The translations under genes were made by a program, and so were the position numbers. The notes beneath the pieces were generated by a model. It was given only the letters and a program-made list of their open reading frames with translations. It ran no database searches and was not told where the DNA came from. A stretch of DNA of 64,000 bases from Eubacterium_Q sp002368685 (lineage in GTDB: Bacteria > Bacillota > Clostridia > Lachnospirales > Lachnospiraceae), in assembly GCA_946609985.1 (NCBI GenBank), contig CAMOCB010000008.1, positions 8,818-72,817 on the forward strand. Reading direction: 5' to 3'. Below are positions 43,824 through 52,715 of the stretch, piece after piece (positions within the stretch are counted from its first letter, which is position 1; every line of letters starts with the position of its first letter).

Positions 43824-45371
43824 ATGTATAGTAAAATCTTAAGCGGAACAGCTCTGGGAATTGATGGCATGATAATCACTGTTGAGACGGATATCAGCCT
43901 AGGAATACCAGGGCTAAATCTTGTTGGTTATTTGGCATCCTCTGTTAAGGAAGCAGGGGAGAGGGTCAAGACGGCAATGAAGAATTCGGGCATGCCTATA
44001 CCTTCACGTAAAATAACTGTCAATTTATCTCCGGCGGATGTCAGGAAGGATGGCGCAGGCTATGACCTGGCTATTGCAGTAGGAATACTTTTATCTATGG
44101 AGATATTTCCTGAAAATGAAAAACTAAATAGTGATCTGGAGAATACTCTTATTATTGGAGAGTTGGGTCTGGACGGGAAGGTGTTGCCAGTAAGAGGTGT
44201 GCTTCCTATAGTCGATTACGCAGAGAAGCAGGGAATAAAGAGAGTTATTCTTCCTGCTGAAAATGCAGATGAAGCTTCTTTTGTAAAGGGAATAGATATT
44301 ATTCCAATACTAAGCCTTGAGGAAATGATAGGTATTATCAGTAGTGGCGTATGGCCCGTCCCCTTTAAGCCAGAAAGGATAGATACATTTGACAGGACAG
44401 ATACAGCGAATGATCTGGTAAATGTAAAAGGCCAGGAGACACTTAAGCGGGGCATTATTATTGCGGTCGCAGGCTTTCATAACATTATAATGACGGGCTC
44501 AGCAGGCTCAGGTAAATCTATGATAGCTAAATGTATCCCAGGTCTTATGCCGCCCCTTACGTATGAGGAGAGCATGAAGCTTACGAAGATATATAGTGTA
44601 GCGGGGCTACTTAATAATGAAATGAGATTTATAAGTAAGCGTCCCTTCAGAAGCCTGAACCAGAATATCTCTCAGGTCGCCCTACTTGGAGGAGGCGCAA
44701 GTCCGAAGCCAGGAGAGGTGAGTCTTGCTAATTCAGGGGTTCTATTTCTAGACGAATTTCCGGAATTTAGTAGAGGGATAGTAGAGAGCCTGAGACAGCC
44801 TATGGAGGACAAGGTTATAAATATTTCAAGAGTTAAGGCCTCATATACATTTCCGGCGGACTTTATGCTGGTTTCAGCAAGAAACAATTGTCCGTGCGGC
44901 TTCTATCCGGACAGGAAGCGTTGCAGATGCAATATGGGAGAGATATATAGATACCAGAATAAGATAAGTCATCCAATAATGGATAGAATCGATATCCGGC
45001 TCGAAGTTAGAAATGTAGAATTCGATGAACTGATGAGTGATGAGAAATGCATCAGCTCGGCCGAGGCGAGAGAAATGATAAGTCGCGCCAGAGACAGACA
45101 GCTTAGACGGTATAAGGACGAAGACTTTGATTTTAACTCTCAGTTACCCCAGAGTAAGATAGATAAGTACATCCATCTAAGTGAAGGTCAGCAGAAATAT
45201 TTAAGGGACTATTATGAGAGTAATGATATATCGGCCAGGGGATATTTTAGGATACTACGGCTCATCAGAACCATAGCTGATATCGAGGATAGAGAGGAGA
45301 TACTCGACACAGATATAGTGGAGGCAACATTTTATAGAAATGAATCAGAAGCGGGGAGGAACATGATATGA
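43824..45371 (+). CDS. YifB/ComM family Mg chelatase-like AAA+ protein
   Basis: A 515-residue YifB/ComM-type protein. An N-terminal Lon-protease-like ChlI domain (about 1-165: ILSGTALGIDGMIITVETDIS, then LSPADVRKDGAGYDLAIAVGIL) precedes the AAA+ module with Walker A TGSAGSGKSM and Walker B GVLFLDEFPEF, and a C-terminal Mg-chelatase domain with NCPCGF. ComM family members are helicases that promote branch migration in natural transformation. Start at ATG 43824 after GGAG. It overlaps dprA by four bases (ATGA), a typical pairing. Confidence 0.9.
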   Translation: MYSKILSGTALGIDGMIITVETDISLGIPGLNLVGYLASSVKEAGERVKTAMKNSGMPIPSRKITVNLSPADVRKDGAGYDLAIAVGILLSMEIFPENEKLNSDLENTLIIGELGLDGKVLPVRGVLPIVDYAEKQGIKRVILPAENADEASFVKGIDIIPILSLEEMIGIISSGVWPVPFKPERIDTFDRTDTANDLVNVKGQETLKRGIIIAVAGFHNIIMTGSAGSGKSMIAKCIPGLMPPLTYEESMKLTKIYSVAGLLNNEMRFISKRPFRSLNQNISQVALLGGGASPKPGEVSLANSGVLFLDEFPEFSRGIVESLRQPMEDKVINISRVKASYTFPADFMLVSARNNCPCGFYPDRKRCRCNMGEIYRYQNKISHPIMDRIDIRLEVRNVEFDELMSDEKCISSAEAREMISRARDRQLRRYKDEDFDFNSQLPQSKIDKYIHLSEGQQKYLRDYYESNDISARGYFRILRLIRTIADIEDREEILDTDIVEATFYRNESEAGRNMI

Positions 45372-46525
45372 TACTGGAGGAACTGGCAGGAAGTGAGAGA
45401 ACGGCAGGCGATATTGCTAATATGTGGCTGAATCACCTGACTACATTTCGAATAAGAGATATACAGATACTCAGAAAGCTGTACGGAGACGAGGTTGAGA
45501 TAGTAAGGAATCTGAAAGACGACAGTGAACTGGACATGCTGGTAAGTAAGGGCGTGCTGAAGCAGAGCACTGGCGCAGAAATAAGGGAGTCAGATATAGC
45601 TGGGTGGTACGATAATCTGACGAAGCTAATGAATAGTAATAAGATAAAATGCATAACCCCGGCAAATGAGATGTACCCGGATAAGCTTAGGTGTATAGAT
45701 CATAGTCCCCTTGCTCTATATTTTCGGGGAAAACAGGACCTGTTCTACTCGGAGCACAGTATAGCAATAATAGGTAGTAGAAGACCTACTCACTACGGAG
45801 TAACTCAGGCGGAGCATTTCAGCGCAGAGCTTGCTATTAAGGGGATAACAATAATTAGCGGGATGGCTTACGGGATAGATTCCAAGGCACATGACACTGC
45901 TATAAAAAATGGCGGAGGTACGATTGCTGTCCTTGGCGGCGGAGTAGATATATGTTATCCAAGGACGAATATGTCGATATATCAGGAAATGTGCAACACC
46001 CAACTGGTGATTTCAGAGTACGAGCCTGGCACCGCTCATATCTCTCAGCATTTTCCTCTTAGAAACAGGATAATAAGTGGTCTATCGGATGGGGTGCTTC
46101 TAGTAGAGGCGGCACTTAGGAGCGGGACTCTTATAACAGCTGACTATGCCCTCGAGCAGGGGAAGAGTATATATGGTATACCAGGTAGACCTACGGATGT
46201 GATGTCGAGAGGAGTAAATAGCATTATCAAGCAGGGGGCAATGCTGGTGGATAGTCCGACGGATATTATTCTGGATATGTTTAAGTCAGAACTGGAGGTG
46301 GAGCGGCCAAAGAGGAAGAGACGAAAGAAGGAGGCAGAGGAGGATGAAAAACTTAGTGCGACAGAGAAGCAAATAATAGGCATTTTGGGATATGAGCCTC
46401 TTTTTATAGATGACATTATCAGACATAATGAAATGCATGTTGCAGAGACCCTGCAGACCTTAAATGAGCTCGTTTCGAAGGGTAAAATTAAGTGCGTCGA
46501 AAAAGGCTACTATATATTAAGCTGA
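45368..46525 (+). CDS. dprA: DNA-processing protein DprA
   Basis: DprA, 385 residues, loads RecA on incoming single-stranded DNA in transformation. The extended Rossmann fold shows IIGSRRPTHYGV, IISGMAYGIDSKAHDTA, AVLGGGVDICYP, and LRNRIISGLSDGVLLVEA. A charged linker with KRKRRKK (about 316-325) leads to a C-terminal winged-helix domain. Its start overlaps the YifB stop. Confidence 0.95.
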   Translation: MILEELAGSERTAGDIANMWLNHLTTFRIRDIQILRKLYGDEVEIVRNLKDDSELDMLVSKGVLKQSTGAEIRESDIAGWYDNLTKLMNSNKIKCITPANEMYPDKLRCIDHSPLALYFRGKQDLFYSEHSIAIIGSRRPTHYGVTQAEHFSAELAIKGITIISGMAYGIDSKAHDTAIKNGGGTIAVLGGGVDICYPRTNMSIYQEMCNTQLVISEYEPGTAHISQHFPLRNRIISGLSDGVLLVEAALRSGTLITADYALEQGKSIYGIPGRPTDVMSRGVNSIIKQGAMLVDSPTDIILDMFKSELEVERPKRKRRKKEAEEDEKLSATEKQIIGILGYEPLFIDDIIRHNEMHVAETLQTLNELVSKGKIKCVEKGYYILS

Positions 46526-46618
46526 AAAAATCTCCCCTTGATAACTCAAAAAAAATGGTGTATAGTGTCGAATCAGCTAACAGGGGTTTTGTTTATATGA
46601 TAATGATGGAGGACAAAA

Positions 46619-48679
46619 ATGGCTAAAAATCTTGTCATTGTTGAGTCGCCTACCAAGGCAAAGACTATTAAGAAATTCTTAGGTAAAAACTATGATGTTA
46701 TTGCCTCAGAAGGACATATAAGAGATCTTCCTAAAAGTAGTATGGGAATAGATATAGATAATGACTATGAGCCTCATTATATTACTATCAGAGGAAAGGG
46801 TGAACTTCTAGCTACGCTCAAGAAGGCTTCTAAGAAAGCTGATTTTGTGTATCTCGCAACTGACCCGGACCGCGAGGGAGAGGCTATATCATATCATTTA
46901 TCAGTTGCTCTTAAGCTTGAGGATAAGAAGTTTAAGAGAATAACATTTAATGAGATTACAAAAAATGCAGTAAAAACTTCTATTAAGAATGCACGTACAG
47001 TTGACATGGATCTGGTAGATGCTCAGCAGGCCAGAAGAGTCGTAGATAGACTTGTGGGTTATGAGATAAGTCCTCTCCTATGGGAGAAGCTTGGTAAGAA
47101 GAGTCTCTCTGCTGGTAGAGTTCAGTCTGTTGCACTCAAGATGATCTCAGATAGAGAGAAGGAAATAGAGGCATTTATTCCTAAGGAATACTGGACTATA
47201 GAAGCTGACGTTAAGGTTCCTGGACAGAAGGGACTTGTTTCCTTTGAATATAAGGGAGAGATAACAGACGGTAAGGAAGCTGAGGATCTAAAGAAGAAGC
47301 TTATGAAGAGTGACTTCATCGTAAGCGACATCAAGACTTCAACCAGAACTAAGAAGGCGCCAGTGCCATTTACAACTAGTACACTTCAGCAGACGGCTGC
47401 AAGTAAGATAAATTTCTCTACTTCGAAAACAATGAGAGTTGCTCAGCAGCTTTATGAAGGTGTTGAGATAAAGGGTAGAGGAACAGTTGGTCTTATTACA
47501 TACCTGAGAACAGATTCGACACGTATCTCTGAAGAGGCGGACGCAAATGTAAGACAGTATATACGTGATACCTTTGGAGCGGAGTACGAGGCTGAGAAGA
47601 CGGAGCCTACAGGAGATAAGGCAAAGAACATCCAGGACGCTCACGAAGCTATAAGACCTACGGATGTAACTATTACTCCTGCAGTACTTAAGGGAAATGT
47701 AACTGCTGAGCAGTACAAGCTGTACAAGCTTATATATGAAAGATTTGTTGGCAGTAGAATGAAGCCTGCGGAATATAGCATTTATACTGTTACTATTTCA
47801 GCGGATGATAGTCTGTTTAAGGCTTCCAGCAGCACAGTTACATTTGCAGGATATCAAAATGTATATAATACAGAAGAGGAGAAGGCTAAGAAGGCTGTAA
47901 ATCTTGGTGGAATCCAGAAGGGCGACAAGCTCGACTGCGAAGAAATAAGGACTCTGCAGCATTTCACGGAGCCACCTTCACATTATACGGAATCACTTCT
48001 GGTTCGTACGATGGAAGAAAATGGTATCGGAAGACCATCAACTTATGCCCCAACTATTGCAACTTTGCTCAATAGGCGATATATTGTTAAGGAGCAGAAA
48101 AATCTGTATATAACTGAACTGGGGCAGGCGGTTAATAATGTTATGGAAACTGCCTTCCCGGAGATAGTAGATATAGACTTTACTGCTAATATGGAAACTC
48201 TTCTGGATAGCATAGGCGAAGGAAAAACAGACTGGAAGGTTGTTGTAAGAAACTTCTACCCAGACCTTGAAAATGAGATAAAGCATGCTTCCGAGAATCT
48301 TGAGAAGATCAAGATAGCTGACGAGGTCAGCGATGAGTATTGTGAAGAATGCGGAGCTCAGTTGGTCATCAAGTATGGTGCTTACGGTAAGTTTCTGGCT
48401 TGTCCAAACTTCCCAGAATGTAGGTTCACAAAACCATATTTTGAGAAGATTGGCGTGGCTTGTCCTGATTGTGGTGGTGATATAGTTAGAAAGACCACTA
48501 GAAAGGGACGCCCATTCTATGGCTGTATAAATTATCCGGAATGTGAATTCACTTCATGGAATAGACTGGTCAATAAGAAATGTCCTAAATGTGGAAAGTA
48601 CATGATCATAAAGGGCAAGAAGATAGTTTGTTCCGATAATGAATGTGGTTACACAGAAGATAGACCGGAAGAGGATTAA
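46619..48679 (+). CDS. topA: DNA topoisomerase I
   Basis: Type IA topoisomerase, 686 residues, relaxes negative supercoils. The TOPRIM domain begins KNLVIVESPTKAKTIKK and includes the acidic LATDPDREGEAISYHL. The catalytic tyrosine is in GLITYLRTDSTRIS. Three C-terminal C4 zinc modules are clear (CEECG-CPNFPEC, CPDCGG-CINYPEC, CPKCGK-CSDNEC). Position after dprA is standard for Firmicutes. No codY-like gene follows, although one is found here in many relatives. Confidence 0.97.
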   Translation: MAKNLVIVESPTKAKTIKKFLGKNYDVIASEGHIRDLPKSSMGIDIDNDYEPHYITIRGKGELLATLKKASKKADFVYLATDPDREGEAISYHLSVALKLEDKKFKRITFNEITKNAVKTSIKNARTVDMDLVDAQQARRVVDRLVGYEISPLLWEKLGKKSLSAGRVQSVALKMISDREKEIEAFIPKEYWTIEADVKVPGQKGLVSFEYKGEITDGKEAEDLKKKLMKSDFIVSDIKTSTRTKKAPVPFTTSTLQQTAASKINFSTSKTMRVAQQLYEGVEIKGRGTVGLITYLRTDSTRISEEADANVRQYIRDTFGAEYEAEKTEPTGDKAKNIQDAHEAIRPTDVTITPAVLKGNVTAEQYKLYKLIYERFVGSRMKPAEYSIYTVTISADDSLFKASSSTVTFAGYQNVYNTEEEKAKKAVNLGGIQKGDKLDCEEIRTLQHFTEPPSHYTESLLVRTMEENGIGRPSTYAPTIATLLNRRYIVKEQKNLYITELGQAVNNVMETAFPEIVDIDFTANMETLLDSIGEGKTDWKVVVRNFYPDLENEIKHASENLEKIKIADEVSDEYCEECGAQLVIKYGAYGKFLACPNFPECRFTKPYFEKIGVACPDCGGDIVRKTTRKGRPFYGCINYPECEFTSWNRLVNKKCPKCGKYMIIKGKKIVCSDNECGYTEDRPEED

Positions 48680-48704
48680 TAATATATAAAGAGGGAAGAA
48701 AAGT

Positions 48705-49763
48705 ATGAATGTTGCAGTTATTACACTTATTGTCATCGGTATTATAGCTATCGTAGTAAGCTTTGTTCTTACACCGAAGGAAGAGGAAAAGGTAAATCCT
48801 AATATTCCTACAGAGCTCAGTGATGCTGACAAGAAGCATTTGGAAGGTCTTGCTGATAAGCATATGAAGGAATACAGCAAGAAGAAGATAAAGGAAAATG
48901 TATCAAACAGCATTAAAGAAGCTATTGATGAAGAAATTAAGAATAGTGATAAGGCAATTGGTGAAAAACTCGCTGAGAATCTTGGAAAGATAGATGAGAG
49001 AGCAACTGAGGATACTCAGAAGCTTGAGAAGTACTATAACGAAGTTACAGAAGATATCAATAAGAATAAGGCTGAGCTTGAGGACCTGTACAAGAAGGTC
49101 AGCGATAAGGAGAAGGATATCAAGACATCTCTTGGAATCGTTGATGAATATAAGGAAGGCCTTGATAAGCTTAAGTCAGAGATTCAGGATATGGATTCAC
49201 AGCTTACAGCTAAGAGAGAAGAGGCTGAGAAGCTTGCAGCTGCAGCAGCAGCTAGTGCAGCAGTAGCAGCTACTGTTCAGGCAGAGGCTCCAGCGGAGAC
49301 TCCAAGTAGTGAGGCTGAGACAGAAATCCTTAAGGGACCTGTTGAGTTCGTTAATGAAGATATGATAGCTGAGCAGGAGAAGGAATCCAAGTTCGGCAAA
49401 AAGAAAAAGAGAAATAAAAAGAATAAGAAGAAGGTTGCAGAGGCTGCTAAGGAAGAAGCTGCAAAGGAAGAAACTGCAGTAGAAGAGGTTGCGGAAGCTC
49501 CTGAAGAGGAAGCTAAGCAGGAAGAAGCTCCTGCACAGGAAGAAGTAAAGGAAGAGGCTTCTTCAGAAGATTCTTCAAAGGTTGAAACTCCTGATCTTAA
49601 TGAGATACTTGAGGCTGAGGGAATAAACCTGGCTGATGGTGATACGGCTGGAAATATAATGGAAATGTTCAACGCTGGACTGAGTATCATAGAGATATCT
49701 AAGGTTCTTGGAATTGGTGTTGGTGAGGTTAAAGCTATTATAGATAAACAGCAGGGAGAGTAA
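48705..49763 (+). CDS. Single-pass membrane coiled-coil protein, SwrB-like
   Basis: A 352-residue protein with a TM helix at residues 3-21, a charged coiled coil (about 40-170), an Ala-rich stretch and a basic KKKKRNKKNKKK patch, then an acidic Ala/Glu region. The last 55 residues (EILEAEGINLADG to GVGEVKAIID) look like the helix-turn-helix-like DUF6115 tail. In Bacillus, SwrB has a TM plus coiled coil with a similar tail and lies immediately before rpsB at the end of the flagellar operon. Here no flagellar genes are present, yet the position before rpsB is nearly the same. The assignment is by architecture, not full homology. Confidence 0.6.
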   Translation: MNVAVITLIVIGIIAIVVSFVLTPKEEEKVNPNIPTELSDADKKHLEGLADKHMKEYSKKKIKENVSNSIKEAIDEEIKNSDKAIGEKLAENLGKIDERATEDTQKLEKYYNEVTEDINKNKAELEDLYKKVSDKEKDIKTSLGIVDEYKEGLDKLKSEIQDMDSQLTAKREEAEKLAAAAAASAAVAATVQAEAPAETPSSEAETEILKGPVEFVNEDMIAEQEKESKFGKKKKRNKKNKKKVAEAAKEEAAKEETAVEEVAEAPEEEAKQEEAPAQEEVKEEASSEDSSKVETPDLNEILEAEGINLADGDTAGNIMEMFNAGLSIIEISKVLGIGVGEVKAIIDKQQGE

Positions 49764-49768
49764 ATCAT

Positions 49769-50353
49769 ATGAGAAAATATATGCTTAGAGGTATCGGTAT
49801 AGGTATTCTTATTGGAGCCGGTGTTATGTACGGTGCATTTGCCACAATCGGTACTGAGGATAAAGGTAAGAATGATAAGGCAGTAGTTGAGACAACAGAG
49901 GAAGAGACAACCGAGACAACTACTGAAGAAGAAACTACTGAGGCTACTACAGAAGCTACCACTGAGGCAACTACTGAAGCGACCACAGAGGAGGAAACCA
50001 CTGAGGCTACTACAGAAGCTACCAATGAGGAAGTAACTACTGAAGCAACTACAGAGGAAACCACTGAGGCTCAGCCTGAGGAAGAGAAGACCGAGGACAA
50101 AGAGGAGAAGAAAGAGGACAAGAAGGAAGACAAGGCTTCTGGCGATAAGGAGATAACAGTTACTTCCGGAATGACTTCTGAAAATATTGCTTCATTACTG
50201 GAGCAGGCAGGACTTGTTGATTCTGCAACTGAGTATAACTCATGGCTTATCTCAAAGGGATATGATTCAAATCTGCACATTGGTACATTTAAAATCAAGT
50301 CTGGTGCAAGCAACGAAGAGATAGCTAAGATCCTTACTACTCAGGGAGAGTAA
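49769..50353 (+). CDS. MltG-like LysM-domain protein lacking the catalytic part
   Basis: A 194-residue protein. Residues 7-25 form a TM/signal-anchor helix, residues 35-105 are a Thr/Glu-rich low-complexity linker with repeated TEAT units, then a Lys/Glu patch, and residues 125-194 resemble the LysM-like N-terminal domain of MltG/YceG (ITVTSGMTSENIASLLEQAG, HIGTFKIKSGASNEEIAKIL). The endolytic transglycosylase domain with its catalytic Glu is absent. It likely binds glycan or the division apparatus rather than cutting. The start lies five bases after the previous stop. Confidence 0.65.
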   Translation: MRKYMLRGIGIGILIGAGVMYGAFATIGTEDKGKNDKAVVETTEEETTETTTEEETTEATTEATTEATTEATTEEETTEATTEATNEEVTTEATTEETTEAQPEEEKTEDKEEKKEDKKEDKASGDKEITVTSGMTSENIASLLEQAGLVDSATEYNSWLISKGYDSNLHIGTFKIKSGASNEEIAKILTTQGE

Positions 50354-50384
50354 AAAAGATCTAAAATCTAATAAAGATTCTTAC

Positions 50385-50414
50385 GAAAACCCCTTGCATC
50401 AGGGGTTTTCTTAT
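50385..50414 (+). terminator. Intrinsic terminator before rpsB
   Basis: The arm gaaaacccct (50385-50394) pairs with aggggttttc (50401-50410) around loop tgcatc, followed by ttat. Confidence 0.75.
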
Positions 50415-50422
50415 GTTATTAT
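50394..50422 (+). promoter_or_regulatory. Weak candidate promoter of rpsB-tsf
   Basis: TTGCAT (50394-50399) and TATTAT (50417-50422) with 17-nt spacing; the -35 element would fall in the loop and right arm of the terminator. Only three of six -35 positions match consensus. Confidence 0.25.
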
Positions 50423-50436
50423 ACTCGTTGCGGCTT

Positions 50437-50536
50437 TGGACCGTGAAAATAAACATGTGGATTTTAATATAAGGTGCCACTTGCTCGGTAGTCCTATAGG
50501 ACTATTTGTGGTGAACATATTTTAAAGACAGGTCCA
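50437..50536 (+). promoter_or_regulatory. Candidate structured leader of rpsB
   Basis: A 6-bp closing helix can form between tggacc (50437-50442) and ggtcca (50531-50536), enclosing a tgccac/gtggtg pairing (50475-50480 with 50508-50513) topped by the self-complementary tagtcctataggacta (50489-50504). Leaders of ribosomal-protein genes often mediate autoregulation; that role is inferred here. Confidence 0.4.
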
Positions 50537-50561
50537 CAGAAGAAAAACCAGGAGGTATATT

Positions 50562-51305
50562 ATGAGCGTTATTTCAATGAAACAGTTACTCGAGGCAGGT
50601 GTTCACTTTGGTCACCAGACTAGAAGATGGAACCCTAAGATGGATGAGTACATCTACACAGAGCGTAACAACATCCACATCATTGACCTTCAGAAGACAG
50701 TTGGTAAGATGGATGAGGCTTACAAGGCAGTATTTGATACTGTTGCTAATGGTGGTACAGTTCTGTTCGTAGGTACAAAGAAGCAGGCTCAGGACTCAAT
50801 CCAGTCTGAGGCTGAGAGATGTGGTATGTACTTCGTAAACCAGAGATGGTTAGGTGGTATGCTCACGAACTTCAAGACAATTCAGTCAAGAATTGAAACA
50901 TTCAAGAAGTATAAGAAGATGGAAGAGGATGGTACATTTGAGGCTCTTCCTAAGAAGGAAGTTGTTAATATTAAGAAGGAAATGGAGAAGCTTCAGAAGA
51001 ATATCGGTGGTATCGAAGATATGAAGAAGCTCCCTGACATTATATTCGTAGTTGATCCTCACAAGGAAAGAATCTGCGTTCAGGAGGCACATGCTCTTGG
51101 AATTCCTCTTATCGGTATTGCAGATACAAACTGTGATCCTGATGATCTTGACTATGTAATCCCAGGTAACGATGATGCTATTCGTGCAGTAAAGCTTATC
51201 GTTTCAAAGCTTGCAGACGCTGTTATCGAAGCTAACGAGGGTGTTACAGAGGCAGAGGAAGAAGTAGAGGCTGAGGCAGTTGAGACAGCTGAAGATGCAG
51301 AGTAA
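50562..51305 (+). CDS. rpsB: 30S ribosomal protein S2
   Basis: Ribosomal protein S2, 247 residues. Family sequence runs from the start (SVISMKQLLEAGVHFGHQTRRWNPKM) through YTERNNIHIIDLQKT, VGTKKQAQDSI and RWLGGMLTNFKT to GIADTNCDPDDLDYVIPGNDDAIRA. The acidic C-terminal tail is usual for this group. AGGAGG precedes the ATG. It forms an operon with tsf, 21 nt downstream. Confidence 0.98.
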   Translation: MSVISMKQLLEAGVHFGHQTRRWNPKMDEYIYTERNNIHIIDLQKTVGKMDEAYKAVFDTVANGGTVLFVGTKKQAQDSIQSEAERCGMYFVNQRWLGGMLTNFKTIQSRIETFKKYKKMEEDGTFEALPKKEVVNIKKEMEKLQKNIGGIEDMKKLPDIIFVVDPHKERICVQEAHALGIPLIGIADTNCDPDDLDYVIPGNDDAIRAVKLIVSKLADAVIEANEGVTEAEEEVEAEAVETAEDAE

Positions 51306-51326
51306 TTAATAAGGAGGATATTCAAG

Positions 51327-52427
51327 ATGGCTATTACAGCAGCAGACGTTAAGAAACTTAGAGAGATGACAGGCGCTGGTATGATGGATTGTAAGAAGGC
51401 TCTTACAGAGACAGACGGCGACTTTGATGGCGCAGTTGAGTTCCTTCGTAAGAAGGGTCTTGCAACAGCAGAGAAGAAGGCTGGTAGAATCGCAGCTGAG
51501 GGTATCGTTGCAACAGTTCTTTCAGATGATAACAAAACAGCTACTATCATTGAGGTTAACTCAGAGACAGACTTCGTTGCTAAAAATGAAGTATTCCAGA
51601 CATATGTAAATGGTCTTGCTACACAGATTAATAATAATGATTATGCAGATATGGCTGCATTTATGGCAGCTAAGTCAGATATAGATTCTGCTTCAACTGT
51701 AGAAGAGTATCACAAGGCTATGGTTGCTAAGATAGGTGAGAACCTTACAATTCGTCGTTTTGAAAAGCTTACAGGCGACGTTGTTGTTTCTTACATTCAC
51801 ATGGGCGGTAAGATTGGTGTTCTTGTAGAAGCTCAGGCTGATCAGACAGGTGATGCTATAACAGAGGCTATGAAGAACGTAGCTATGCAGATCGCAGCAA
51901 TGAATCCACAGTATGTATCAAGAGATGAGATCTCAGCTGATACACTTGCTAAGGAGAAGGAAATCGTAATAGACAGCTCACTCGCTGATCCTGCTTCACT
52001 TCCAAAGCCAATCCTTAATGCAGTTATTACTGAGGCTATTGATTCAAATAAGTGGAGCGATGCTGATAAGGCTGCTTATGAAGAGCAGAAGACAAACAAG
52101 TTCTGGTATAACTTCATTTCAGATGAGGGTATGCAGGTTCTTAGAGATATCGCATCAGATCACAAGGCTGAGTACCTTGATAACAAGATCTTCGCTGGTC
52201 TTGTAGAGGGACGTTTTGCTAAGCACCTTAAGGAGATCTGCCTTGTAGATCAGGCTTATGTAAAGGCTGAGGACAAGGAAAACGTTAAGCAGTACGTTGA
52301 GAAGGTTGCTAAGGAGACAGGTTCTAACTTCGCTATCAAGAGCTTCATCAGATATGAGACAGGTGAAGGCCTTGAAAAGAAGAACGAAGACTTCGCAGCA
52401 GAAGTTGCAGCTCAGATGGGCCAGTAA
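51327..52427 (+). CDS. tsf: Elongation factor Ts with an extra internal segment
   Basis: EF-Ts, 366 residues, guanine nucleotide exchange factor for EF-Tu. The N-terminal UBA domain (VKKLREMTGAGMMDCKKAL) and the EF-Tu-binding core with NSETDFVAKN and VSYIHMGGKIGVLVEAQ are intact. Compared with the usual size of about 280-310 residues, an additional stretch of roughly 55-60 residues lies between KEKEIVID (about 209-216) and LVEGRFAKHLKEICLVDQ (about 292-309). No frameshift is seen. The insertion may be a group-specific elaboration of the dimerisation domain. Confidence 0.95.
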   Translation: MAITAADVKKLREMTGAGMMDCKKALTETDGDFDGAVEFLRKKGLATAEKKAGRIAAEGIVATVLSDDNKTATIIEVNSETDFVAKNEVFQTYVNGLATQINNNDYADMAAFMAAKSDIDSASTVEEYHKAMVAKIGENLTIRRFEKLTGDVVVSYIHMGGKIGVLVEAQADQTGDAITEAMKNVAMQIAAMNPQYVSRDEISADTLAKEKEIVIDSSLADPASLPKPILNAVITEAIDSNKWSDADKAAYEEQKTNKFWYNFISDEGMQVLRDIASDHKAEYLDNKIFAGLVEGRFAKHLKEICLVDQAYVKAEDKENVKQYVEKVAKETGSNFAIKSFIRYETGEGLEKKNEDFAAEVAAQMGQ

Positions 52428-52429
52428 AC

Positions 52430-52522
52430 TATGCAAATAGGGACGTTTCTGTTTTGCACATATGCATATAGGGACGGTTCTGTTTTGCATATATGCAAAT
52501 AGGGACGCTTCTCATTTGCATA
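52430..52522. repeat. Three tandem 31-nt stem-loop repeats after tsf
   Basis: Units at 52430-52460, 52461-52491 and 52492-52522, all direct, with cores gggacgtttct, gggacggttct and gggacgcttct. No spacers separate them. Confidence 0.88.
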
Positions 52523-52544
52523 TATGATAAATGAATAGTAACGA

Positions 52545-52581
52545 ATGAGTCATAAGGTGTATAGCCTTATGGCTCATTTTT
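52545..52581 (+). terminator. Intrinsic terminator of rpsB-tsf
   Basis: The arm atgagtcataagg (52545-52557) pairs with ccttatggctcat (52565-52577), one G-T wobble, followed by five T. Confidence 0.8.
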
Positions 52582-52628
52582 GCTATTTAGGAAAAAATGC
52601 AACGATTTGTTGCGTTATACAAACTAAT

Positions 52629-52690
52629 TGTGCAAATAGGGACGTTTCTGTTTTGCACATATGCAAATGGGGACGGTTCTCATTTGCACA
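52629..52690. repeat. Two 31-nt stem-loop repeats before the RAYT gene
   Basis: Direct units at 52629-52659 and 52660-52690, in contact with each other, 25 nt before the transposase start. Confidence 0.88.
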
Positions 52691-52715
52691 TATCAAGTGA
52701 AGGAGGGGGATTATT

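Noticed and set aside
51327..52427. Frameshift in tsf explaining its length
   Set aside because: The frame is continuous and both ends match EF-Ts, so the extra residues are a true in-frame segment.
52430..52522. Short CRISPR-like array
   Set aside because: The 31-nt units adjoin without unique spacers, vary in the core, and no cas gene is near. They belong to the stem-loop family.
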